The notes under the pieces: generated by a model | What the model was told of the DNA's origin: nothing | What the model saw: only the letters and a program-made list of their open reading frames with translations | The model's database searches: none | In this document: piece by piece, positions 14,383 to 21,514 of the stretch | Numbering within the stretch: the stretch's first letter is position 1 | Layout: the number at the start of each line of letters is the position of its first letter | Assembly: GCF_026410195.1 (NCBI RefSeq) | Contig: NZ_JAPMLM010000068.1 | Location: 5,001-69,000, forward strand | Direction of reading: 5' to 3' | Source: Xanthomarina sp. F2636L | GTDB lineage: Bacteria; Bacteroidota; Bacteroidia; Flavobacteriales; Flavobacteriaceae | DNA length: 64,000 nt | Translations under genes and position numbers: made by a program

Positions 14383-15765
14383 ATGAACTATTTAAAAAAC
14401 AACAAACAGAGTTTGAATTTAAAATTCCTGTTAAGAACATTAAGCATTGTGCTTTTAGGAATAATTATTTTTTCGTGTGATACAGATGATGATATTCCTG
14501 TTGAAGAGAACAATCCGCCACAAACAACTACTGGTTATTCAAAAATTAAAAATAATGAATGGAGAGACCATATTGGAGAAGAATTTGAAGTGGAAGGTAT
14601 TCTAATAGAAGAAAATGGCATTGCAAAATTATTAATTGATAAAAACGATTATTATATAGATGGAATTATTAAAGAAACCAACTACATCTATATTGATAAA
14701 ATTTCAGATTTAGATAATTCTATTAACTTCTCAGAATATTTTGGAAAAAAAGTAAAAATTAAAGGTACATGTGAAGAAAATGAAAATAATTCCATTCAAA
14801 TATCATCCGAGTTATTAGGAGACATTTCTTTGGCAACCATTGTTATTAATAACTTAATTAATATACAAATTCTCAATCCAAATATCATTATTCAAAGACC
14901 TCCAATTATTTCAATTTGTCAAGTTTATCCTGCAATATGCGAATTTCCAATATTCGAAAACAACAAGACTGCCTTGCTTTATAGCGGAGGTATTAACGCC
15001 AGTTATGCCTACAAAAGGTATTGGAACGACTTAAAATTAATGTATGCTATTTTGCGGGATAAAGGGTATCCAGAAAATAAGATACGAGTAGTTTATAAAA
15101 ATGGTATTGGAGAGGACAATGAAATCCCTGTACATTATGCAGCAAACCAAACAGGTCTAAATGAAGCATTTAATTACTTGGACGAGTACACAAATAGTGC
15201 TACAAAATTCTTTCTAATGATGAATAATCATGGAGGAGGTAAAGATAACTTTGGACGTTCAAGCACTGGAGTATTTGATACTGATGGTGATGACAATAGA
15301 GGCAGTATTTCAGACAATACAGATGAACAATATTTTTATTATAATTCCTCTACAGCATTAACCGATGATTATTTGGCTACAAAAATTAACGAACTACAAT
15401 TCGGATCAATGATTGCTGTTATAAAACCGTGTTATAGCGGTGGTGTTATTTGGGACTTTAAAGGTCCAAACCGAGTTATCATGACTTCAGGAACTGAATT
15501 CCAAGTAACTTACTCTCATACTTCAGGACAATATGGCGAATTTACCTATCATTTCTTTGCTGCTGTTACAGGAAAAGATCCTATTACTGGAGCAACTGTC
15601 AATGCCGATTTAAATAGCGATGGACAAGTATCCATGTACGAAGCTCAAAAATACATTCTTGCAAACGATGTTAGACCTGAACAACCTCAATACGAAGACG
15701 ACAACGATGGAGTTGGCACCTCGTCACCAAGTTCTACAGGTTTTGGATCGATAACATATCTATAA
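14383..15765 (+). CDS. Legumain-like (C13/clan CD) peptidase lipoprotein
   Basis: This 460-residue protein begins with a lipoprotein signal peptide (lipobox Cys32, IFSC) followed by DTDDD, an acidic surface-export tract. Residues about 55-150 resemble an OB-like beta domain (EFEVEGILIEENGIAKLL). A clan CD cysteine-peptidase fold spans about 195-405. It shows a first strand TALLYSGGINASYAYKRYW, His283 in MMNNHGGG and Cys350 in IKPCYSGG, the same dyad layout as legumain/C13 and caspase-like families. A calcium-binding-like loop DLNSDGQVSMYE begins at Asp409. The specificity pocket cannot be read. It is monocistronic with an ECF-type promoter. Whether it is an active protease is inference from the intact dyad. 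Confidence 0.8.
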   Translation: MNYLKNNKQSLNLKFLLRTLSIVLLGIIIFSCDTDDDIPVEENNPPQTTTGYSKIKNNEWRDHIGEEFEVEGILIEENGIAKLLIDKNDYYIDGIIKETNYIYIDKISDLDNSINFSEYFGKKVKIKGTCEENENNSIQISSELLGDISLATIVINNLINIQILNPNIIIQRPPIISICQVYPAICEFPIFENNKTALLYSGGINASYAYKRYWNDLKLMYAILRDKGYPENKIRVVYKNGIGEDNEIPVHYAANQTGLNEAFNYLDEYTNSATKFFLMMNNHGGGKDNFGRSSTGVFDTDGDDNRGSISDNTDEQYFYYNSSTALTDDYLATKINELQFGSMIAVIKPCYSGGVIWDFKGPNRVIMTSGTEFQVTYSHTSGQYGEFTYHFFAAVTGKDPITGATVNADLNSDGQVSMYEAQKYILANDVRPEQPQYEDDNDGVGTSSPSSTGFGSITYL

Positions 15766-15778
15766 TGTTATGACACTT

Positions 15779-15816
15779 AAAAAGTCCGGAAATCACAAGT
15801 TTTCGGACTTTTTTTC
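15779..15816 (+). terminator. Rho-independent terminator after the legumain-like gene
   Basis: Inverted repeat AAAAAGTCCG / CGGACTTTTT with a continuing T run. Confidence 0.87.
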
Positions 15817-15823
15817 ATTTTAT

Positions 15824-15851
15824 GTTAACCTTTTATAAAAAAACACATGAA
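15824..15851 (+). promoter_or_regulatory. ECF-type promoter, GTTAACC-N16-ATGAA
   Basis: GTTAACC (15824-15830), 16 bases, then ATGAA (15847-15851). This is the only copy with G at the third -10 position. It ends 27 bases before the first collagen-like lipoprotein gene. Confidence 0.78.
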
Positions 15852-15878
15852 ATATAGAAATCAATAAAACTTAAAATC

Positions 15879-16469
15879 ATGAAAACAATTTCTAATTTAA
15901 TTTCAAAATCTAAATATGTATTATTAGCATTTTTAGTCATCTTTAGTTTCTCTTGTTCACCTGAAGATGGAGATACAGGTCCACAAGGCCCAGCTGGAAT
16001 GGATGGAACGGATGGAACGGATGGAACGGATGGTAATGCAAACGTAATTTACTCAAGTTGGTTTGGTCCAGATGGTCAAACATTTATTTCTAATGGATAC
16101 ACCTCTTATGCTGAGTTTGAGGTTAGTGCTCCAGAACTAACAAACGATATCATTAACAATGGTGTTGTTTTAGTCTATGCCAAATTTAACAATTATGTTC
16201 CTGAAGTTTGGCCTGCTGGACATGTTGCTCAATTACCCCTTACAATAAGCGGTGGTACCACAGACCATATTTACACCTATTATGTTGAGGATTCTAATAT
16301 GAAAATTCGTTATCGCCAAGAAGGCCCTGCTTCTACTTGGTCATTTGTTGGAGTACAGATGTTTAGGTATGTATTAATTCCTGGTAATATTGATGCAAGA
16401 GCACAACAAATAGACTACTCAAAAATGACTTATGAAGAAGTTATAAATCATTTTAATTTAGAGTTATAA
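15879..16469 (+). CDS. Collagen-like repeat lipoprotein A
   Basis: This 196-residue lipoprotein has Cys26 at the lipobox (SFSC) followed by SPEDGD. Residues 31-54 are eight Gly-X-Y triplets (GPQGPAGMDGTDGTDG in the centre), a short collagen-like stalk. The remaining about 140 residues form a beta-rich domain (WFGPDGQTFISNGYTSYAEF) and end in a helical tail EEVINHFNLEL. It shares its first about 55 residues and its tail style with the next gene, so the two are tandem paralogues with diverged globular domains. A 9-base tandem repeat encodes part of the stalk. Function is unknown; surface display is likely. Confidence 0.8.
   Translation: MKTISNLISKSKYVLLAFLVIFSFSCSPEDGDTGPQGPAGMDGTDGTDGTDGNANVIYSSWFGPDGQTFISNGYTSYAEFEVSAPELTNDIINNGVVLVYAKFNNYVPEVWPAGHVAQLPLTISGGTTDHIYTYYVEDSNMKIRYRQEGPASTWSFVGVQMFRYVLIPGNIDARAQQIDYSKMTYEEVINHFNLEL
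16002..16028 (+). repeat. 9-bp tandem repeat GATGGAACG x3 in collagen-like stalk
   Basis: Three exact copies encode Asp-Gly-Thr. A copy-number change would lengthen or shorten the Gly-X-Y stalk without breaking the frame. Confidence 0.9.
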
Positions 16470-16482
16470 AACAACTTTTTTT

Positions 16483-16513
16483 AAAGTCTGAAATTAACTC
16501 TTCAGACTTTTTT
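16483..16513 (+). terminator. Rho-independent terminator after collagen-like A
   Basis: Inverted repeat AAAGTCTGAA / TTCAGACTTT followed by a T run. Confidence 0.85.
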
Positions 16514-16522
16514 CTACTTTTT

Positions 16523-16550
16523 GTTAACCTTTTAAATAAACTAACATTAA
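16523..16550 (+). promoter_or_regulatory. ECF-type promoter, GTTAACC-N16-ATTAA
   Basis: GTTAACC (16523-16529), 16 bases, then ATTAA (16546-16550). It ends 39 bases before the second collagen-like lipoprotein gene. Confidence 0.82.
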
Positions 16551-16556
16551 ACCTAT

Positions 16557-16580
16557 AAATCATTAAATCATTAAATCATT
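16557..16580 (+). repeat. 8-bp tandem repeat AAATCATT x3 in 5' leader
   Basis: Three exact copies lie between the ECF-type promoter and the start codon at 16590. Copy-number change would alter leader length only. Confidence 0.85.
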
Positions 16581-16589
16581 AAAAAAATT

Positions 16590-17216
16590 ATGAAAACAAT
16601 CCAAACAACAATGTCAAAAACCAAGTATGTATTATTGGCACTTTTAGTCGCTTTTAGTTTCTCTTGCTCTCCAGAAGATGGCAACGATGGTGCACAAGGT
16701 CCAGCTGGAATGGATGGAACTGACGGGGCAGATGGTAATGCGAATGTGCAAACTTTTATTTTTAATTCACCCTCCTGGAGAGCGAGTAGCTCTGGAATGA
16801 AACTAAACTTGACAGATGTACTGACAGACTATGTAATAGAAAACGATGTGATACTTACTTATGTAAAATTTCCAGATTCTGAAGAACCTAGTATTGTTCC
16901 TGGGAAAGTATTTATAGGAGGGAGCTTTAAGGACATATTTGTGTCTTATGGTACTTCTACTAACACAGGATTTCCAACTCCTCAACATATAGGTCTCGTT
17001 TGTTTTGAGGAAAACGGGAACCACACTCCAAATGCTAATTTGCCTGCTGTTGAATGGGTTAAAGTTATTATTATAGAGTCTACTAATACCACTACCACAG
17101 AGGGCAATGGTCGCGTTATGAGTGGTAAAGAAGCCGTAATGCATGAATTACAAAGTGCTGGTATTGATTTAAATAATTACGACGCTGTTTGTAGCTATTA
17201 CGGCATTGCAAATTAA
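16590..17216 (+). CDS. Collagen-like repeat lipoprotein B
   Basis: This 208-residue paralogue of the preceding gene has lipobox Cys26 (SFSC), then SPEDGN and seven Gly-X-Y triplets (GAQGPAGMDGTDGADG). The rest is a beta-rich domain that has diverged from its neighbour (VEWVKVIIIESTNTTTTEG) and a helical tail (SGKEAVMHELQSAGIDLNNY). Signal and stalk are almost the same as in lipoprotein A, whereas the globular part is not, which fits duplication followed by domain divergence or exchange. It is monocistronic, with its own promoter and terminator. Confidence 0.8.
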   Translation: MKTIQTTMSKTKYVLLALLVAFSFSCSPEDGNDGAQGPAGMDGTDGADGNANVQTFIFNSPSWRASSSGMKLNLTDVLTDYVIENDVILTYVKFPDSEEPSIVPGKVFIGGSFKDIFVSYGTSTNTGFPTPQHIGLVCFEENGNHTPNANLPAVEWVKVIIIESTNTTTTEGNGRVMSGKEAVMHELQSAGIDLNNYDAVCSYYGIAN

Positions 17217-17235
17217 AAATCCTTTTTGCCTCATT

Positions 17236-17268
17236 AAATCCGAAGTTAAACGCTTCGGATTTTTTTTA
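17236..17268 (+). terminator. Rho-independent terminator after collagen-like B
   Basis: Inverted repeat AAATCCGAAG / CTTCGGATTT followed by a long T run. It closes the ECF promoter array. Confidence 0.88.
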
Positions 17269-17328
17269 TAAACAACATTCAACTTTTTCTCTTGAAATGA
17301 TTAGTATTGCATACTCAATTATCAGACC

Positions 17329-18378
17329 ATGATTTCTAGAAAAAATGCTTCCATATCAAAATGTATCATCCATAAAGTGGGTAACAAACACAACAATACC
17401 AAAAATGCTTTTTCTGAAAAAGAAGTCCATTTTGACGAAGCCAGTTACGAACTGATGCTACCGTTTTTATTAAGACCTTTTGGTTCTGTGGTGCAATCTT
17501 ACAGATTTAATCATCATGCTGATATCTCTTTAAATGAAATTAACACCTACAGCGCTCAAATGTTTAATGAAGATGACACCTTTATTGAAACCTCAAAACA
17601 CATTGTCAAACACTTGTTCGAACAATCTAATTCGGCACAAATAAAAACTGGCGATGTTTTGGTAGTAATGTTTGAAGGCATTGAGTTCAATGAAATAACC
17701 ACCAATGCCTTAGGAATTTTTAAAATTGAAAGCAAAGTCAATTTCTTTCAAACTTATTTAGAGAACAATAGTTATGACGTCTTGGTTCAAAAAGGAATCA
17801 GTTCTAAAAAAGTAGATAAGGGTTGCTTAATATTAAACCAAACTGATACAGAAGGTCCCATAATCTTAAGTGCTGACAACAATAATTACGATGCACAATA
17901 TTGGACCAACCACTTCTTAAATATTAAATATGCTGATGATGCCAATAGCCATACCCAACAGTATATTGAGTTATGTAAAGATTTTTCTGAAGATATTTTA
18001 AAGATATCTTACGGCAACCAAGAACAGAATACTTTTTTAGCTAAAACCATCGATTTTTTTAAAGAAAACGAAACCGTAAATGTGGAGCGCTTTAAAGATG
18101 AGATTTTTGAAGAAGATAAACACAAAACTTTATTCGAGGATTATAAAAAAACCTTCGAAGGAGAACAAGACCTCGTTATAAGGAATCAATTTGATGTAGC
18201 TGAAGCAGTTGTTAAAAAAGAAAAGAAAAAGATTAAAACCGACATAAAACTAGACACCAATATTCAAATCAAATTAGATATTGATGCTCCGGAAGCTTCG
18301 AGCGAATATTTAGAACGTGGTTACGACGATGAGAAAAAAATGCACTATTATAAAGTGTTTTTTAATACTGAAGGTTAA
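17329..18378 (+). CDS. Nucleoid-associated protein (NdpA/YejK family)
   Basis: This 349-residue cytosolic protein resembles the 37-kDa nucleoid-associated family. The N-terminus contains IIHKVGN, and near 95-150 there are GDVLVVMFEGIEFNE and LGIFKIESK. A C-terminal region with FKDEIFEE and YKKTFEGE follows. Members bind or cluster with the nucleoid; the biochemical role is poorly defined. It is followed after 2 bases by a transporter gene, so the two are probably co-transcribed. No good copy of the upstream ECF-type promoter is present, which suggests the regulon ends before this gene. Confidence 0.82.
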   Translation: MISRKNASISKCIIHKVGNKHNNTKNAFSEKEVHFDEASYELMLPFLLRPFGSVVQSYRFNHHADISLNEINTYSAQMFNEDDTFIETSKHIVKHLFEQSNSAQIKTGDVLVVMFEGIEFNEITTNALGIFKIESKVNFFQTYLENNSYDVLVQKGISSKKVDKGCLILNQTDTEGPIILSADNNNYDAQYWTNHFLNIKYADDANSHTQQYIELCKDFSEDILKISYGNQEQNTFLAKTIDFFKENETVNVERFKDEIFEEDKHKTLFEDYKKTFEGEQDLVIRNQFDVAEAVVKKEKKKIKTDIKLDTNIQIKLDIDAPEASSEYLERGYDDEKKMHYYKVFFNTEG

Positions 18379-18380
18379 TA

Positions 18381-19346
18381 ATGAAAATAAAGGTCGATAA
18401 GTTTGTTATTGCTATTGCCCTTACTGTTTTTATAGCTTATATTTTTCCAGGCTTTGGCAGTAAACAAAGTGCTATTCCTTTCGATTTAATTGGTACTATT
18501 GGGATTTCGCTAATTTTTTTCTTTTACGGTTTAAAATTAAGCCCTAATAAAATTAAAAGTGGTTTAAGGAATTGGAAATTACATTTGCTAGTCCAATTAA
18601 CTACCTTTTTAATATTTCCTCTTATTATAATTCTTTGTAAACCTCTAATATATAACGAAGAAACAGAACTACTATGGCTTTCGTTTTTATTTTTGGCAGC
18701 TTTACCTTCCACAGTATCTTCTTCGGTTGTTATGGTCTCTATAGCAAAAGGTAATATTCCTGCCGCTATATTTAACGCTAGTATTTCAGGTCTTATAGGG
18801 ATTGTAGTTACACCTCTTTGGATGGGTTTATTTTTAGATCAAACTACAGCAAATTATAATATAACATCCATCTATTCATCACTCATCATCCAAATTTTAA
18901 TTCCAGTAATTTTAGGAATACTCTTGCAGAAATATTGGAGTGAATTTGCCATTAAATACAGAACACAATTAACACTATTCGACAAGTCGATTATTTTACT
19001 TATTGTTTATAAAAGTTTTGCCGAAGCTTTTTACAAAGATATTTTTAGCTCGATACGTATTCGCGATTTACTCTTGCTTTTTACATTAGTAATTATACTA
19101 TTTTATGTGGTGTACTTTATCACTGGTTTTATCTCTAAAAAACTCCACTTTTCTACTGAAGACCACATTACAGCCCAATTTTGTGGAACAAAAAAATCGC
19201 TTGTACACGGTACTGTGTTTGCCGAAATTCTTTTTCCAAGTACCATGTCAGTTGGTTTTATGTTGCTTCCCTTAATGATTTTTCATGCCGCACAAATATT
19301 TATAGTTAGCGTGATTGCAACAGGTTTGGCTAAGAGAGACAATTAG
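18381..19346 (+). CDS. Bile acid:sodium symporter-like membrane protein (SLC10A7-type)
   Basis: This 321-residue integral membrane protein has about ten hydrophobic segments. Motifs typical of the SBF-like (YfeH/SLC10A7) branch are visible: FFFYGLKLSP near 50-60, LPSTVSSSVVMVSIAKGN near 110-130 and TAQFCGTKKSLVHGT near 265-280. It would act in the inner membrane as a secondary transporter of an organic anion. The substrate cannot be told. The start lies 2 bases after the preceding stop. Confidence 0.85.
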   Translation: MKIKVDKFVIAIALTVFIAYIFPGFGSKQSAIPFDLIGTIGISLIFFFYGLKLSPNKIKSGLRNWKLHLLVQLTTFLIFPLIIILCKPLIYNEETELLWLSFLFLAALPSTVSSSVVMVSIAKGNIPAAIFNASISGLIGIVVTPLWMGLFLDQTTANYNITSIYSSLIIQILIPVILGILLQKYWSEFAIKYRTQLTLFDKSIILLIVYKSFAEAFYKDIFSSIRIRDLLLLFTLVIILFYVVYFITGFISKKLHFSTEDHITAQFCGTKKSLVHGTVFAEILFPSTMSVGFMLLPLMIFHAAQIFIVSVIATGLAKRDN

Positions 19347-19425
19347 ATTACAAAATCTATGTGACTTAATAAATTTTAATTTAGAAATCTAAATTGTAAT
19401 TTAGACTTCGTATTAAAAGTTTTGT

Positions 19426-20232
19426 ATGAAAAAAGCACTTCAAGTTAGTAATATCATTGCCTTAGTTTTAACTATTATTCTCAATTATTTATCTAATACA
19501 GGAAAAATAAACAACACTACTATTGGTGAAGTTTCAAAGCAGTTAAACTCTTTATTCACCCCTGCAGGTTACACGTTTTCAATTTGGGGATTTATCTATT
19601 TATTACTTATTGGTTTTGTCATATATCAAAGTAGAAGCCTATTTATTAAGATAAAGTCTAATAATGATTTTATTCTAAAAACAGGATGGTGGTTTGTTAT
19701 TTCATGTATAGCAAATAGTGCATGGATTGTTAGCTGGTTGTATGGATATACAGGTCTTTCTTGCCTATTTATATTCTTACTGCTTTTTTCATTGCTTAAA
19801 ATAGTCATTAATAATTCCATGGAACTTTGGGATGCTCCAATAACAGTTATTGTTTTTGTCTGGTGGCCTTTTACCATTTATAGTGGATGGGTAACGGTTG
19901 CGAGTATAGCAAATGTTTCATCTTACTTAGTTAAAATAAATTGGGATGGTTTTGGAATTTCAGAAACCCACTGGACTATTATAATGATTCTAATTGCCGC
20001 CGCAATTAACCTTGTTGTCACATGGAAACGAAACATGCGAGAATTTGCTCTGGTGGGAGCTTGGGCCTTAATTGGTATAGCTATGGCTAATAAAACCGAC
20101 TACAATCTGGTTTATTATACAGCTATAATTGCAGCTTTTATTTTATTAACAAGTAGTTCTGTACACGGTTTTAAGAATAGAGCGACTAATCCGTTTATTA
20201 AATTCAAGCAATATAGAGAAGGTAGGATTTAA
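19426..20232 (+). CDS. TspO/MBR-like tryptophan-rich membrane protein
   Basis: This 268-residue inner-membrane protein has seven or so hydrophobic helices and many tryptophans. The N-terminal segment FTPAGYTFSIWGFIYLLL is the hallmark of tryptophan-rich sensory proteins related to TspO. Further conserved features are SWLYGYTG and WWPFTIYSGWV. It is longer than classical TspO (about 160 residues), as is usual for this subgroup in Bacteroidota. The ligand is unknown; tetrapyrrole or lipid binding is known only for the classical family. Confidence 0.78.
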   Translation: MKKALQVSNIIALVLTIILNYLSNTGKINNTTIGEVSKQLNSLFTPAGYTFSIWGFIYLLLIGFVIYQSRSLFIKIKSNNDFILKTGWWFVISCIANSAWIVSWLYGYTGLSCLFIFLLLFSLLKIVINNSMELWDAPITVIVFVWWPFTIYSGWVTVASIANVSSYLVKINWDGFGISETHWTIIMILIAAAINLVVTWKRNMREFALVGAWALIGIAMANKTDYNLVYYTAIIAAFILLTSSSVHGFKNRATNPFIKFKQYREGRI

Positions 20233-20328
20233 TGAAAATTTTGAATGTTTTTTTATAGTAATTGTCGCTAAACTTTAATCATAAAAAGAATAAAGACATC
20301 GGACTTAAATACCAAAACTTTATTTTTT

Positions 20329-21048
20329 TTAGAGAACAGGACTCTCAGAATAAGCAAATTCGGCGTCAAACAAAATAGTGAAATGCTTCAAAAGCTTTTC
20401 CTTAACTTCAGCTTCATTCACTTCTTTTTTACCAAGCTCCACATTTAAAGAGGTCACTGCTTTTCCACGAATTCCACAAGGAATCATATTATCAAAATAA
20501 CCCAGATTGGCATTTACATTTAAAGCAAAACCGTGCATGGTTACCCAGCGTGAAGCACGAACACCCATAGCACAAATTTTTCTAGCAAAAGGCGTATCTA
20601 CATCTAGCCACACTCCTGTTTCTCCTTTGCTGCGTTCGGCTTTTAAACCGTATTCTGCTAAAGTAAGAATAATCATTTCTTCCAATAAGCGAAGGTATTT
20701 ATGGATGTCTGTAAAAAAATTTTCTAAATCTAATATCGGGTAGCCTACAATTTGTCCGGGACCATGATACGTAATATCTCCTCCTCTATTTACTTTATAA
20801 AAACTAGCGCCTTTAGCCTTAAGTTGTTCCTCATTAATAAGCAGATTACTCATATCGCCACTCTTCCCTAAAGTGTAAACATGTGGGTGTTCTACAAAAA
20901 GAAAATAATTAGAAGTTTCTATACACGTATTCTCACGTCTATTGCTAAACTTGATGTCTATAATACTTTTAAACAAAGATTCTTGGTAATCCCAGGTATC
21001 TTTATAGTCGCTACTTCCTAAATCCTGTAGTTCAATTTGCTTATTCAT
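20329..21048 (-). CDS. lipB: Octanoyl-[ACP]:protein N-octanoyltransferase (LipB)
   Basis: LipB transfers octanoyl groups from acyl carrier protein to lipoyl domains in the first step of lipoate synthesis. The signature RGGDITYHGPGQIVGYPILD is intact, with the acyl-carrying Cys191 in MIPCGI and Lys196 in GKAVTSL. The frame allows an earlier ATG at 21057. That codon lies inside a TAnnTTTG -7 promoter box, so 21048 (protein MNKQIELQDLG..., 239 residues) is preferred. Its 3' end faces the TspO-like gene. Confidence 0.95.
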   Translation of the reverse strand: MNKQIELQDLGSSDYKDTWDYQESLFKSIIDIKFSNRRENTCIETSNYFLFVEHPHVYTLGKSGDMSNLLINEEQLKAKGASFYKVNRGGDITYHGPGQIVGYPILDLENFFTDIHKYLRLLEEMIILTLAEYGLKAERSKGETGVWLDVDTPFARKICAMGVRASRWVTMHGFALNVNANLGYFDNMIPCGIRGKAVTSLNVELGKKEVNEAEVKEKLLKHFTILFDAEFAYSESPVL

Positions 21049-21054
21049 CGACGG

Positions 21055-21062
21055 CAAAATTA
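21055..21062 (-). promoter_or_regulatory. -7 promoter box TAATTTTG of lipB
   Basis: A perfect TAnnTTTG lies on the minus strand just upstream of the chosen lipB start, implying a very short or absent leader. A TTG occurs upstream but only 14 bases away, so the -33 element is uncertain. Confidence 0.5.
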
Positions 21063-21174
21063 CACTTTTTTGAAGACAAAAATCAGGATTTAAAAATCAA
21101 AATTCGTCATCAATAACATATTTTTCAACTTTGGTCTTAAGATGACAACTCTTTACTGTGGCTGAAACAAAAAA

Positions 21175-21333
21175 CTAATTTTTCGGATTATTCAAAATCA
21201 CCAAAGCTGCTATTACTCCGGGAACCCAGCCACAAAGCCATAATAAGAAAACAATAAGAATTGATCCACATCCTTTACCTATAACGGCTAAAGGAGGACA
21301 AATAATAGCAAGAATAACGCGCCAAAAACTCAT
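21175..21333 (-). CDS. YqaE/Pmp3 family membrane protein
   Basis: This 52-residue protein, shorter than most gene finders accept, begins MSFWRVILAIICPPLAV. It contains the family core (ICPPLAV, then LLWLCGWVPGVIAALVIL) with two hydrophobic helices. Pmp3/YqaE proteins are small stress-related inner-membrane proteins that influence membrane potential in yeast and plants; the bacterial role is unclear. It stands alone between lipB and lysS on the minus strand. Confidence 0.9.
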   Translation of the reverse strand: MSFWRVILAIICPPLAVIGKGCGSILIVFLLWLCGWVPGVIAALVILNNPKN

Positions 21334-21452
21334 TTAATTTAATTTATACTCTTCTAAGGTTTTTAATTTTTAAGAAGAATTGATTGATGATTTATACCTA
21401 TTAGTACATAAATCTTCCAATTTGTTACAAGAATATTTTCCAATATAATAAA

Positions 21453-21483
21453 TTGATATCCTAACTAATAGTAATTATCTTTG
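21453..21483 (+). promoter_or_regulatory. lysS promoter (TTG-N20-TATCTTTG)
   Basis: TTG (21453-21455), 20 bases, then TATCTTTG (21476-21483). This is the Bacteroidota housekeeping arrangement, ending about 31 bases before the lysS start. Confidence 0.75.
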
Positions 21484-21514
21484 TTGCTTCAAAAATATTA
21501 CAATTTCAATATAT

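Noticed and set aside
17279-17300. TTCAACTTTTT before the nucleoid-associated protein gene
   Set aside because: Several mismatches to the GTTAACC box and no ATTAA at 16 bases. The gene is probably outside the regulon.
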